From Kallotenue papyrolyticum (lineage in GTDB: Bacteria > Chloroflexota > Chloroflexia > Chloroflexales > Kallotenuaceae), in NCBI RefSeq assembly GCF_000526415.1, contig NZ_JAGA01000002.1:2286001-2350000 (forward strand): DNA of 64,000 nucleotides, written 5' to 3'. Made by a program: the position numbers and the translations under genes. Below, piece after piece: positions 56,398 to 64,000 of this stretch; position 1 is the stretch's first letter; each line of letters opens with the position of its first letter. Below the pieces are notes generated by a model, which was not told the origin of the DNA, did no database searches, and worked only from the letters and a program-made list of their open reading frames with translations.

Positions 56398-56738
56398 CGC
56401 TCACCACGTTCCACCGGTAGGCCCTGCTTGTTCCAGGCGAGCAGGCCACCACGCAGATTGCTGGCATCAAAGCCGGCCCGGCGCAGCAGGGTCGTCGCGA
56501 CGCCTGAACGATTACCAGAGCGGCAGATGGCGATGATCGGCCGATCGCGCGGCAGCTCCTCGAGCCGGAACGGTAGCTGATCCAGCGGGAGCAGTCGGCT
56601 GCCGGCGATGTGGCTTTCACGGAACTCGGCCGGCCCGCGCACATCCAGCAGCAGTACGGGCTCGCCCCGCGCGCGCCGCGCCTGCACCTCGTCCGGGCTG
56701 ATTTCCGGTATCGTTTTACGTTGTCCAAAGAATGACAT
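56394..56738 (-). CDS. single-domain rhodanese (sulfurtransferase)
   Basis: A 114-residue rhodanese domain with DVRGPAEFRESHIAGSRLLP and active-site loop CRSGNRS. It carries persulfide sulfur between partners in the cytosol. It lies 39 nt after the MBL-rhodanese gene and overlaps the exporter gene. Confidence 0.92.
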   Translation of the reverse strand: MSFFGQRKTIPEISPDEVQARRARGEPVLLLDVRGPAEFRESHIAGSRLLPLDQLPFRLEELPRDRPIIAICRSGNRSGVATTLLRRAGFDASNLRGGLLAWNKQGLPVERGER

Positions 56739-56777
56739 TGACGTAACCTCATGTCTGCTCTGGGAGCGGGCATCGGC

Positions 56778-58217
56778 CTACGGAGCGCCTACCGCGGCGG
56801 TGGCCGGCGTGCCCTGCTCCATGGGCAGCTCGGCAGCCTGCCAGCTGTTCATGCCGCCTACCAGGCTGGCGATCCGCCGGTAGCCGGCAGCTTGCAGCAG
56901 GCTGGCGCCGATCGCCGAGCGTGCGCCCGACTGGCATACCACCACGATCGGCTGCTCGCGCGGCAGGTCGCCCAGCTGTTGCGGGAGCAGCCCGAGCGGG
57001 ATGTGCCGGCTGCCGGTGATGTGGCCGCGCGCATACTCATCGTGGTTGCGTACGTCTACGATCTGCGCCTGGCCGTGGGCGAGGCGCCGCTGGAGCTCAG
57101 CAGCGTCGAGCAGTTCGAGCGTTGCCAGGCCGGGCCTCCAAGCATCCAGCACGGCAGGCGTCCAGTAGCCCTGCGCCTGGTCCAGGCCGATCAGGCGCAG
57201 CAGACGCACCGCGCGCGCAACAGCCTCATGGTCGCCCAGCAGCCCAAACGGACGGTCGTAGGGCAGCAACCAGCCGGCCCAGGTGAGGAAGCTGCCGTTG
57301 AGCGGTAGGTTGAACGTACCGGGCACATGCCCGGCAGCAAACGCCTGAGGTGGACGGAGATCCGCAACCAACCAGCCGTCTGCCAGCGCCTCCCTGAGCT
57401 GTGCCGGTGAGCGCTCGCCGGGTTCTGGAAGCGACTCAAGCAGAGCTGGCCCTTCCTTGTTGATCCGTTTCATATGCTTGAAGTACGGTGGCGGCTCGGG
57501 CTGGCCCTCCAGCACTGCCTGCACGAACGCATCTTCGTCCTCGATGCGCAGGGCCCAGTTGAAGCGCCGCTCGTAGCCGACCGTGCTCTGCGGCACCGCG
57601 CCCAGCGCGCGGCCACAAGCGCTGCCCGCGCCGTGGCCCGGCCAGACCTGGAGCCAGTCGGGGAGTTGCTTGAAGCGCTGCAACGAACGAAACAGCGCCC
57701 GCGCCCCCGCCTCCGTCGTGCCGCTGATGCCGGCGGCCTTTTCCAGCAGATCGGGCCGACCTACATCGCCGACGAAGACGAAGTCGCCGGTGAAGATGCC
57801 CATCGGCTGATCGGCGCCGGCGGTATCGGTCACCAGGAACGAGAGGTGTTCGGGCGTATGGCCTGGCGTATGCAGCGCCGCCACCCGAATATTGCCGACC
57901 ATGAAGCTGTCGCCGTCGCGCAGCAGGATCGCATCTTCATCCGCGGCGAAGGCATATTTCCACTCAGCTGGCCCCATGTCCGAGAGCAGCAGTCGCGCGC
58001 CGGTGCGGTGCGCCAGTTCGCGCGCCCCTGACACGAAATCGGCATGAATATGCGTTTCCGTGACGTGGGTGATGCGCAGTCCCTCGCGCTCCGCCAGGGC
58101 GACGTATTGCTCAATGTCGCGGGTAGGATCGATCACCAGCGCCTCGCCCGTTGCGGCACAGCCAAGCAGATAACTGGCCTGCGCGAGGTGATCGTTGTAG
58201 ATCAGGCGTAACAACAT
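56778..58217 (-). CDS. MBL-fold persulfide dioxygenase-like protein fused to two rhodanese domains
   Basis: A 479-residue fusion. Residues 1-240 are an ETHE1-like metallo-beta-lactamase domain with THIHADFVSG, HTPGHTPEHLSF, FTGDFVFVGDVGRPD and VWPGHGAGSACG. A first rhodanese domain (about 275-365) lacks the active Cys loop; the second (about 375-470) has DVRNHDEYARGHITGSRHIP and CQSGARS. The family oxidises glutathione- or protein-persulfide to sulfite. It is the second gene of the operon. Confidence 0.93.
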   Translation of the reverse strand: MLLRLIYNDHLAQASYLLGCAATGEALVIDPTRDIEQYVALAEREGLRITHVTETHIHADFVSGARELAHRTGARLLLSDMGPAEWKYAFAADEDAILLRDGDSFMVGNIRVAALHTPGHTPEHLSFLVTDTAGADQPMGIFTGDFVFVGDVGRPDLLEKAAGISGTTEAGARALFRSLQRFKQLPDWLQVWPGHGAGSACGRALGAVPQSTVGYERRFNWALRIEDEDAFVQAVLEGQPEPPPYFKHMKRINKEGPALLESLPEPGERSPAQLREALADGWLVADLRPPQAFAAGHVPGTFNLPLNGSFLTWAGWLLPYDRPFGLLGDHEAVARAVRLLRLIGLDQAQGYWTPAVLDAWRPGLATLELLDAAELQRRLAHGQAQIVDVRNHDEYARGHITGSRHIPLGLLPQQLGDLPREQPIVVVCQSGARSAIGASLLQAAGYRRIASLVGGMNSWQAAELPMEQGTPATAAVGAP

Positions 58218-58237
58218 GGCACACCTCGTTGTGTGAG

Positions 58238-58840
58238 TTAGTTGATTGTGGCGGAAGCGTCCGTCAGCTGCCGCACAACATCGCGCACATTGCAGGTAGC
58301 TCCCCGGTTATAGGGTAGCTTGCTCAAGAGCATCGCCAGGCCGCACGTATCTGTCACGGCTGAATAGGTCAACCCTGCGCCGATCGCCAGGGCCACCAGC
58401 GTGAGCGGCCTCCACACCAGCAGGCCGCCGAGCGTTCCCAGCAGCACCAGCGCGCCGGCAACCCCGCGCACCTGCCGTTCCAGACTCCAGCGCTGTCGGC
58501 CGCGGCGCATCGGCTTGCCGGCCTGTTCCCAGGCGCTGATGCCGCCCTCCAGGATATGCACCTGCGGCAGGTTCGCGGCGCGCAGGAGCTCTTCGGCCTG
58601 GCGCGCCCGTTGGCCGCTGCGGCAGACCAGGATCACCGGACGATCGTGCAGGTGGCGTAGCTCATCACAGTGCTCTGCCAGCAGATCAAGAGGAACGTTA
58701 TAGCTGCCCGGAATATGCAGCGACTCGAACTCGGCTGGTGTACGCACGTCGATCATCAGCGTGGCCGGCTGGCCGGTGGCCAGCAGCTCCGCTGCCGTCT
58801 CAACATCGACAACTGCAGGTAGATGCATGTGATTGTTCAT
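58238..58840 (-). CDS. rhodanese domain with DUF2892-type membrane tail
   Basis: A 200-residue protein: cytosolic rhodanese with DVRTPAEFESLHIPGSYNVP and CRSGQRARQAEELL, then two membrane helices (about 130-175) with DTCGLAMLLSKLPYNRG, a DUF2892-like end. Start ATG 58840 follows GAGGAGGAAG, so the in-frame codons up to 58906 are excluded. First gene of the sulfur operon, 20 nt before the MBL gene. Confidence 0.9.
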   Translation of the reverse strand: MNNHMHLPAVVDVETAAELLATGQPATLMIDVRTPAEFESLHIPGSYNVPLDLLAEHCDELRHLHDRPVILVCRSGQRARQAEELLRAANLPQVHILEGGISAWEQAGKPMRRGRQRWSLERQVRGVAGALVLLGTLGGLLVWRPLTLVALAIGAGLTYSAVTDTCGLAMLLSKLPYNRGATCNVRDVVRQLTDASATIN

Positions 58841-58879
58841 CTTCCTCCTCATGCGATCCAGGAAACGAGACGCATGCTC

Positions 58880-58902
58880 TGCATCCACATCTGTTAGATG
58901 CA
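58880..58902 (-). promoter_or_regulatory. candidate operator of the sulfur operon
   Basis: A perfect dyad TGCATC-N11-GATGCA lies 40 nt upstream of the first operon gene. The size and place suit a dimeric repressor such as an ArsR-type persulfide sensor, but no regulator gene is adjacent. Confidence 0.4.
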
Positions 58903-58918
58903 CCATGACTAGGCGAGG

Positions 58919-58947
58919 TTACAGATCAACGGAAGATGCGGTATCAT
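58919..58947 (+). promoter_or_regulatory. promoter of the sigma-factor gene
   Basis: TTACAG and TATCAT are separated by 17 nt, 62 nt upstream of ATG 59010. Confidence 0.45.
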
Positions 58948-59009
58948 GAGAAATTGGCCGTTCCCGGCAGGCGGCAGCGGCGCCGCCAAGCGGGAACGCT
59001 GGAGGAGCG

Positions 59010-59621
59010 ATGCAAAAGCCTTGGGAGATCGATCTGACGATCTATGCCGATGAAGCGGAACTGCTGGCCGGCTTGCGGCGCCGCGATCGCATGGCCTGCA
59101 CCTGTCTGTTGAAGCGCTACGCGCCGGCTCTGTACCGGCTGGCATTGCGCCTCACCAGCGAGCCCGATGAAGCCGAGGATGTGCTACAAGAGGCCTTTAT
59201 TCGCGCCTGTGACAGTATTGCGACCTTCGAAGGGCGTAGCGGCCTGGGCACCTGGTTGCACCGTATCGTGCTCACGACCGCGCTGATGCGGCTGCGTCGC
59301 CAGCAGCCGCATGTCCCCTTGGATGACGAGGGCCAGGCGCTACCATTGCGTGCGCTGCCCGAGGTCCACGAGCCGGCGCACACCCTATTGTCGGAGGAGC
59401 TGCGCAACCAGATCGAAGCGGCGCTGCTGTCCTTGCCGACCGCCCTACGCGCGGCATTTGTGTTGCGCGATCTGGAAGGACTGAGCACGCGCGAAGCGGC
59501 TGACGCATTGGGGATCAGCGAAGCAGCGCTCAAGGTGCGTCTCCATCGCGCGCGTCTGGCGTTGCGTCAGGCGCTCACGTCCTACCTTGAAGCTACCCAG
59601 CCTGAGGAGCCCCATCTATGA
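59010..59621 (+). CDS. ECF-type sigma factor
   Basis: A 203-residue sigma-70-family factor with region 2 (LLKRYAPALYRLALRLTSEPD, DVLQEAFIRACDSI, GLGTWLHRIVLTTALMRLRR) and region 4 (LPTALRAAFVLRDLEGLSTR, ADALGISEAALKVRLHRAR). It directs RNA polymerase to a small regulon. Its end overlaps the next gene by ATGA. Activity is probably held by that partner. Confidence 0.92.
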   Translation: MQKPWEIDLTIYADEAELLAGLRRRDRMACTCLLKRYAPALYRLALRLTSEPDEAEDVLQEAFIRACDSIATFEGRSGLGTWLHRIVLTTALMRLRRQQPHVPLDDEGQALPLRALPEVHEPAHTLLSEELRNQIEAALLSLPTALRAAFVLRDLEGLSTREAADALGISEAALKVRLHRARLALRQALTSYLEATQPEEPHL

Positions 59622-59851
59622 GCACATTGCAAGCCTCTTACTGTGATCAGGGCCAAGCGTTGCTCGATCAAGCGCTGCCCGAGGCCGAGCTGGCGCGGCT
59701 CATAGCGGCGCACCTTGCCGCCTGTGCTGAGTGTCGCCAGGCTGAGGCGGTGTTTCAAACGCTCGCCATGGCGCTGCGCGCAGCCTCTGCGCCAGCGCTG
59801 CCCGCTGCGGTCGAAGCTCGTCTTTTGTCGCGCCTGTGTTCGGCTGACTAA
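59618..59851 (+). CDS. short zinc-finger anti-sigma factor
   Basis: A 77-residue protein with the HxxxCxxC zinc motif in HLAACAECRQAE. This is the fold of ZAS-type anti-sigma factors; no membrane helix follows, so it is cytosolic. The 4-nt overlap with the sigma-factor gene supports co-translation and pairing. Confidence 0.8.
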   Translation: MSTLQASYCDQGQALLDQALPEAELARLIAAHLAACAECRQAEAVFQTLAMALRAASAPALPAAVEARLLSRLCSAD

Positions 59852-60077
59852 TCATGGTACTTCGTTCGCCAGCCTACCGGCTGGTGGAACATACCCCGTG
59901 ACAGTTCGGCGGCCACTGCGTGGAGCATGGGAGGCTACCGGCCGGTCGAGAATGGTCCTCGCTGCTCAGACTGGTGAGGCCGGCGCATGTTGTCAGGCGC
60001 ATGGCTGGCCTCTTCTCCGGCGCTCTCCCATGCCGGGTGGCCCAGCCAGCAAGCGATGCTGAAAGGAACAAAGCGCT

Positions 60078-60881
60078 ATGCGTCTTCAGAACAAAGTCGT
60101 CGTCGTGACGGGAGGCGGAAGCGGCATCGGCCGCGAGCTGGTGCGGCAGTTGCTGGCGCGCGGCGCGCGGGTCGCGGCGGTGGACCTCAATCCCAGCGCG
60201 CTGGAAGAGACGGCGGCGCTGGCCGGGGCGCCGCCTGAGCGGCTGTCCACACACCGCGTCGATGTTGGTGATCAAGCGGCGGTCGCGGCGCTGCCCGCGC
60301 AGGTGCTGGCGCAGCACGGCGTGGTGGATGGTGTGATCAACAACGCCGGTATTATTCAGCCCTTTGTCACGCTCGTACAGTTGGATGATGCGGCGATCGA
60401 ACGCGTGATGCGCGTCAACTTCTGGGGCACGCTGTACATGACCAGGGCCTTTCTGCCGCACCTCCTGACGCGCCCGGAAGCGCACCTCGTCAATATCTCG
60501 AGCATGGGCGGGTTTCTGCCGGTGCCGGGTCAGACGATCTATGGTGCATCCAAGGCGGCAGTGAAGCTGCTCACCGAAGGCCTCTACGCTGAGCTGTTGG
60601 AGACGCCGGTGCGCGTTTCGGTCGTCTTTCCGGGCGCGGTCGGTACCGACATCGCGGCCCATTCGGGCGTCACGATCGCGGGCCAGTCCGAGCGTCGGCA
60701 GAGGGCTAAGGTCCTGCCGCCGGCGCGCGCGGCTCAGATCATCCTCGATGGCGTCGAGCGTAACCGCTTCCGTATCCTGGTAGGCCCGGATGCTCGCTTG
60801 ATGGATCGCCTCTATCGCCTCAGTCCAGAACGTGCCGTGCGCCTGATCCAGCGGCGCATGCGCGACCTGCTGTCGTCGTGA
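60078..60881 (+). CDS. short-chain dehydrogenase/reductase
   Basis: A 267-residue SDR. Cofactor motif VVVTGGGSGIGRELV, structural NNAGII, catalytic Ser in NISSMGG, Tyr155 and Lys159 in YGASKAAVK. Asp at the end of beta-2 (AAVDLNPSAL) favours NAD over NADP. The substrate is unknown. AAAGGAAC precedes the ATG. Confidence 0.9.
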   Translation: MRLQNKVVVVTGGGSGIGRELVRQLLARGARVAAVDLNPSALEETAALAGAPPERLSTHRVDVGDQAAVAALPAQVLAQHGVVDGVINNAGIIQPFVTLVQLDDAAIERVMRVNFWGTLYMTRAFLPHLLTRPEAHLVNISSMGGFLPVPGQTIYGASKAAVKLLTEGLYAELLETPVRVSVVFPGAVGTDIAAHSGVTIAGQSERRQRAKVLPPARAAQIILDGVERNRFRILVGPDARLMDRLYRLSPERAVRLIQRRMRDLLSS

Positions 60882-61043
60882 AATGGGCGCGCTGCCGGCG
60901 AGCGCCTTCTGCCGGCAGCGCAGCCTCGGCTCCTCCTCGCGTTGCGCTTCCACCTACAAGTTCTGTGCCTGATTGCACCAGGCGCTGTTGTGAGCGCTTC
61001 CAGACAGAGGCGCTGTAAATTTTTTAAGGATGTGTCACCCCTC
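60882..61043. terminator. SDR terminator region
   Basis: A perfect 11-bp stem GCGCTGCCGGC/GCCGGCAGCGC with an 11-nt loop at 60889-60921 follows the SDR stop. There is no T run directly after it. Confidence 0.5.
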
Positions 61044-61072
61044 TTGACAGCAGAACCAAGCTGGTATATGAT
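61044..61072 (+). promoter_or_regulatory. strong sigma-70-type promoter upstream of the LacI-type regulator
   Basis: TTGACA and TATGAT are separated by exactly 17 nt. The start would be about 190 nt upstream of ATG 61270. Confidence 0.65.
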
Positions 61073-61191
61073 AGCGATATCCCAGGGTGGTCCGGTCGGT
61101 CAGTGTACGCTATAGAGCCCTCGTGCTCGGCTGCTGGACGGGATAACCCTTTGATCTCCACTCTAACGTGAATACGATTTCCTGCCGGTTG

Positions 61192-61220
61192 TTGACATAA
61201 AATGTTTTAAAACTTTTAGT
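61192..61220 (+). promoter_or_regulatory. second promoter-like site and LacI-type operator candidate
   Basis: TTGACA at 61192-61197 with a weak -10 (TTTAGT) encloses the perfect palindrome GTTTTAAAAC at 61204-61213. AT-rich dyads over the promoter fit autoregulation by the LacI-type protein encoded next. Confidence 0.4.
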
Positions 61221-61269
61221 AAACAGGTAAACAAGGTTGTAACGGCTCCGACGCAGAGGAGCGCAGGGC

Positions 61270-62340
61270 ATGGCCCGACGGGTCACACTCGAAGACATTG
61301 CGCGTGAGAGTGCCGTCTCGCTGGCGACGGTCTCGTTGGTGCTGCGCAACAAGCCCGGCATCAACGAAGAGACGCGGCGGCGGGTGTTGTTGGCGGCGCA
61401 GCGCCTGGGCTATCGCCGGACCAACGGCGAGGGTGTGCCCCCGCTGCGCTTGCAGCGCGTCGGCGTGCTGATCAAAACGCGCGCCGGGGATCCGCCCCAA
61501 ACCAACCCCTTCTATGCGCAGGTGCTGGCCGGCATCGAGTCGGCCTGCCGGCGCCTGCAGATCAACCTGCTGCTGGCGACGGTGCCGGTTGATGAAGACA
61601 ACCATCCCGAAGAAGTGCCGCGCATGCTGCTCGAAGATGAACTGGACGGCTTGTTGTTGGTCGGCGCGTTTGTGGACGCCACCATCAGCCGGCTGCTGGC
61701 GCGGCCGGGACGGCCCGTGGTGCTGGTGGATGCGTATGCCAGCGATGCAGGCTACGACTCGGTCATCTCCGACAACTTCCGCGGCGCCTACGACGCGGTC
61801 AGTTACCTGATTGGGCGCGGTCATCGCCATATCGGGCTCATCGGCAGCCTGCCGCATACCTATCCCAGTCTGGAGGAGCGACGGCGTGGCTATCTGCAGG
61901 CGTTGCAGGATCATGCCATTACCACGCCCTACTTCGGCGATTGCCACGTGTACGAGCACGAAGCCGCCCAGGCGGCGCTCGACCTGTTGCAACGCAATCC
62001 CCAGATCACGGCGCTGTTCTGCTGCAATGACCTGATGGCGATCGCCGCGCTGCGCGCCCTCCGGCAGGTAGGCCTGCGCCTGCCCGAAGACCTCTCGATC
62101 GTTGGCTTTGATGATATCGATACCGCCGCGCATGTATCGCCCGCGTTGACGACCATGCGCGTTGACAAGGCCAGCATGGGACGGCTGGCGGTGCAACTGC
62201 TGCTCAATCGCGCCGACTATCCCGATGCGAGCTGTGTGACGACGGTGTTGCGTCCAACCCTGATCGAACGTGCCTCGGTAGCCCAGCCTGCCGCACGTTT
62301 GGATCCGCCGTCGTTGTCCGCTCCGGGGCGTGGGCGATGA
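61270..62340 (+). CDS. LacI-family transcriptional regulator
   Basis: A 356-residue repressor. The N-terminal HTH is VTLEDIARESAVSLATVSLVL with hinge region LLAAQRLGYRR, and the effector domain runs from about 65 (RVGVLIKTRAGD) to the end with IGLIGSLPHTYPSLEERRRGY and LSIVGFDDIDTAAHVSPALTT. It probably controls the binding-protein operon that follows. GAGGAGCGCAGGGC precedes the ATG. Confidence 0.93.
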   Translation: MARRVTLEDIARESAVSLATVSLVLRNKPGINEETRRRVLLAAQRLGYRRTNGEGVPPLRLQRVGVLIKTRAGDPPQTNPFYAQVLAGIESACRRLQINLLLATVPVDEDNHPEEVPRMLLEDELDGLLLVGAFVDATISRLLARPGRPVVLVDAYASDAGYDSVISDNFRGAYDAVSYLIGRGHRHIGLIGSLPHTYPSLEERRRGYLQALQDHAITTPYFGDCHVYEHEAAQAALDLLQRNPQITALFCCNDLMAIAALRALRQVGLRLPEDLSIVGFDDIDTAAHVSPALTTMRVDKASMGRLAVQLLLNRADYPDASCVTTVLRPTLIERASVAQPAARLDPPSLSAPGRGR

Positions 62341-62637
62341 TCAAGTTCATGGCGAAGGAGGTGATGGCGCAGACGCTGGTCTGATATGCTCGCGCGGACG
62401 GAGCGCCGGTTGCAGCGCGTTGTGGGAGGCGCTCCGCCCGCGGATCCGTTCGGTTGGCTGGTGTTCCTGCATAGGCGGTATCTCCAGTGCTCTGACCGGC
62501 CTCGGCGCCTGCGCCCCGGCGCGCGGGCTGCACGCCGGTCATGGGCCGCCTGCCCCCTGGTGATGTCGCTTTCGGCGGGCATGTACTCCGACACACGGCG
62601 CGCTTCAACGCCGTTATGACAGAAGAGGATCACAGAC

Positions 62638-64000
62638 ATGTCCACTCGCTCTTTGGCTTCCTTACGTGTGCTGGCGCTGTTGATCATGCTGGTGCCACTG
62701 CTGGCGGCCTGTAGCGGCGCGCCCCAGACGCCCGCAGGCGGCGCCTCGCCCTCGCCCGCGGCCGCATCGCCGGCGGCGGCCGCTTCACCCGCTGCGCAGG
62801 CATCGCCGGCGCCTGAGGGCCAGGCTCCCGCGCAGCCGGTTGCGGATGTAACCGTGACCATTCCCTACCTGAACCAGGGCATCACCAGCTTCGACCATGC
62901 TTATTGGACCTCGCAGTTGCTGGTGACGCAGGGCACGATCTTCGAAGGGCTCTACGGCTATGATCCGCAGCTCAACGTGGTGCCCAAGGTCGCCGAAAGC
63001 GCAACGCCGTCGGCGGACAACAAGGTCTGGACTATCAAACTGCGCCGCGACAAGAAGTGGTCCAACGGCGATCCGGTCACAGCGCACGACTTCTATGCCT
63101 CCTGGATCCGCATGGTCGGTCCTGAGTTGAAGGATACGCCGATGTGGGCCGGCATGTGGGGCAGCATCAAGAACGCCTGGGCCTACAAGAGCGGCGCAGT
63201 CGAGAAGGAGGAGGTCGGCATCAAGGTGCTGGATGACTACACCATCCAGCTCGAGCTGATCCGGCCCAACGCTGCGCTGCCCAACCTGCTGGCGATCTCG
63301 ACCTCGATGCCGATCAATGCCAAGAGTCTGCAGGAACACCCCAACGACTGGTGGGATCCCAAGCACGCCGTGTACAACGGCCCCTATGTGGTCTCCTCGT
63401 GGGTCAACGGCGGTGATGTGGTGCTCAAGCGCAACCCCAACTACGTCGGTGAGGGCATCGGCAACATTGGCACGATCGTGCTGCGGCCCTATGCGGATGC
63501 CAATGCGCGCCTGCAGGCCTTCGAGAACGGTGAGATCCAGTTTACCTTCCTGGAGGATGCCAGCCAGTTGGCCTACGCGCGCAACGTGCCGCAGATGGCC
63601 GACAACATGAAGGAAGTCGTCAACGACATCATGTGGCTGGGTATCCAGTTCGATCGCGCGCTGGACGCCGGTCCGCTCTACGACAAGCGCGTACGGCAGG
63701 CCTTCGCCATGGCGATCGACAAACAGGCGATCGTCGATAACGTGGTGCGCGGCCTGGGCGTGCCCAACAACACCTTCAGTGCCGATCCGCGCGTGGTGGA
63801 CAAGATCAAAGGCCTGCCCTACGACGTCGAGCGTGCCCGGCAACTGCTGGCCGAGGCCGGCTATCCCAACGGTCAGGGCTTTCCGGAGCTGACCTTCTAT
63901 GCGCCGCCGGCCAACGATCCGCAAATGCCGATGATCGAGGCCGTGGTCAAGATGTGGCAGGACAACCTCAACGTGCCCATCAAGATCCAGAACCTGGAAG
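62638..64000 (+). CDS. peptide/oligosaccharide-type ABC substrate-binding lipoprotein (OppA family, C-terminus outside window)
   Basis: The first 454 residues are present. Signal MSTRSLASLRVLALLIMLVP, lipobox LLAACSG, a linker with ASPAA repeats like that of the amino-acid binding protein at 45.9 kb, and an SBP_bac_5 domain: GLYGYDPQLNVVPKVAES, WSNGDPVTAHDFYASW, NGPYVVSSWVNG and RQAFAMAIDKQAI. These proteins bind peptides, or in thermophiles often oligosaccharides. The LacI-type gene next to it favours a sugar; the ligand is open. Confidence 0.9.
   Translation, partial: MSTRSLASLRVLALLIMLVPLLAACSGAPQTPAGGASPSPAAASPAAAASPAAQASPAPEGQAPAQPVADVTVTIPYLNQGITSFDHAYWTSQLLVTQGTIFEGLYGYDPQLNVVPKVAESATPSADNKVWTIKLRRDKKWSNGDPVTAHDFYASWIRMVGPELKDTPMWAGMWGSIKNAWAYKSGAVEKEEVGIKVLDDYTIQLELIRPNAALPNLLAISTSMPINAKSLQEHPNDWWDPKHAVYNGPYVVSSWVNGGDVVLKRNPNYVGEGIGNIGTIVLRPYADANARLQAFENGEIQFTFLEDASQLAYARNVPQMADNMKEVVNDIMWLGIQFDRALDAGPLYDKRVRQAFAMAIDKQAIVDNVVRGLGVPNNTFSADPRVVDKIKGLPYDVERARQLLAEAGYPNGQGFPELTFYAPPANDPQMPMIEAVVKMWQDNLNVPIKIQNLE

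Noticed and set aside
59874-60953. 359-codon frame on the minus strand
   Set aside because: It is antisense to the clear SDR gene and its sequence has no protein-like pattern.

Overview
The window is chromosomal DNA of a high-GC bacterium. Protein style points to the Chloroflexota (Chloroflexia-like): a glycosidase with C-terminal GHR/FGxP/YFERNRFEYFPE repeats, lipoproteins with ASPAA-rich linkers, a Ser/Thr kinase beside a pseudokinase with an SH3 domain, and tandem Dps-like ferritins. This is inferred from composition and family style, not from a marker gene. No rRNA, tRNA or CRISPR array was seen.

Layout. 1-5.2 kb: quinone-oxidoreductase fragment, prolyl oligopeptidase, thioredoxin and three tandem Dps-like proteins. 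5.5-10.7 kb: metal-dependent hydrolase, pseudokinase, kinase, hydroxyacid dehydrogenase, small repeat protein and TPR membrane protein. 10.9-18.5 kb: envelope-polysaccharide group (two multispanning glycosyltransferase-like proteins, a secreted TIM-barrel glycosidase, a secreted six-hairpin glycosidase). 18.6-21.4 kb: MFS exporter, pth, RRM RNA-binding protein and a small ORF.

21.5-45.7 kb is a polymorphic-toxin island. A complete 2359-residue secreted Rhs/SpvB-like protein with its own sigma-70-type promoter is followed by six displaced 3-prime Rhs tips and one older remnant. Each tip repeats the Rhs core DNA and then carries a different C-terminal toxin and a following candidate immunity gene. 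Toxin types include DUF6973-like, Hint plus PD-(D/E)xK nuclease, GIY-YIG nuclease, Hint plus BECR-like RNase, and two related membrane-associated domains. Candidate immunity proteins include HEAT, DUF4304, Imm26, DUF4259 and small membrane proteins. Four of the six tips are broken in or just after the Rhs core by one nonsense codon or one extra base, while toxin domains and most immunity genes stay open. An IS5-family element splits the DUF4259 gene and an IS630-family element landed in the stop codon of another immunity gene. A block with a LuxR-type regulator, a secreted protein with an internal stop and a lipoprotein lies inside the island.

45.9-53.1 kb: polar amino-acid ABC transporter (Aap type), a protein fusing a degenerate M50-like membrane domain to a Lon-type protease domain, and BioY. 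53.4-58.9 kb: membrane-anchored DsbA-like protein and an oppositely oriented sulfur-oxidation operon (rhodanese-DUF2892, persulfide-dioxygenase-like MBL/rhodanese, rhodanese, TauE/SafE exporter, small membrane protein, SQR-like flavoprotein). In the flavoprotein gene an in-frame UGA falls where the family has a conserved cysteine, and a compact hairpin with bacterial SECIS geometry follows it: a candidate selenocysteine SQR-like enzyme, or else a recent nonsense mutation. 59.0-64.0 kb: ECF sigma factor with zinc-finger anti-sigma partner, SDR, LacI-type regulator and the start of a peptide-type ABC binding lipoprotein.
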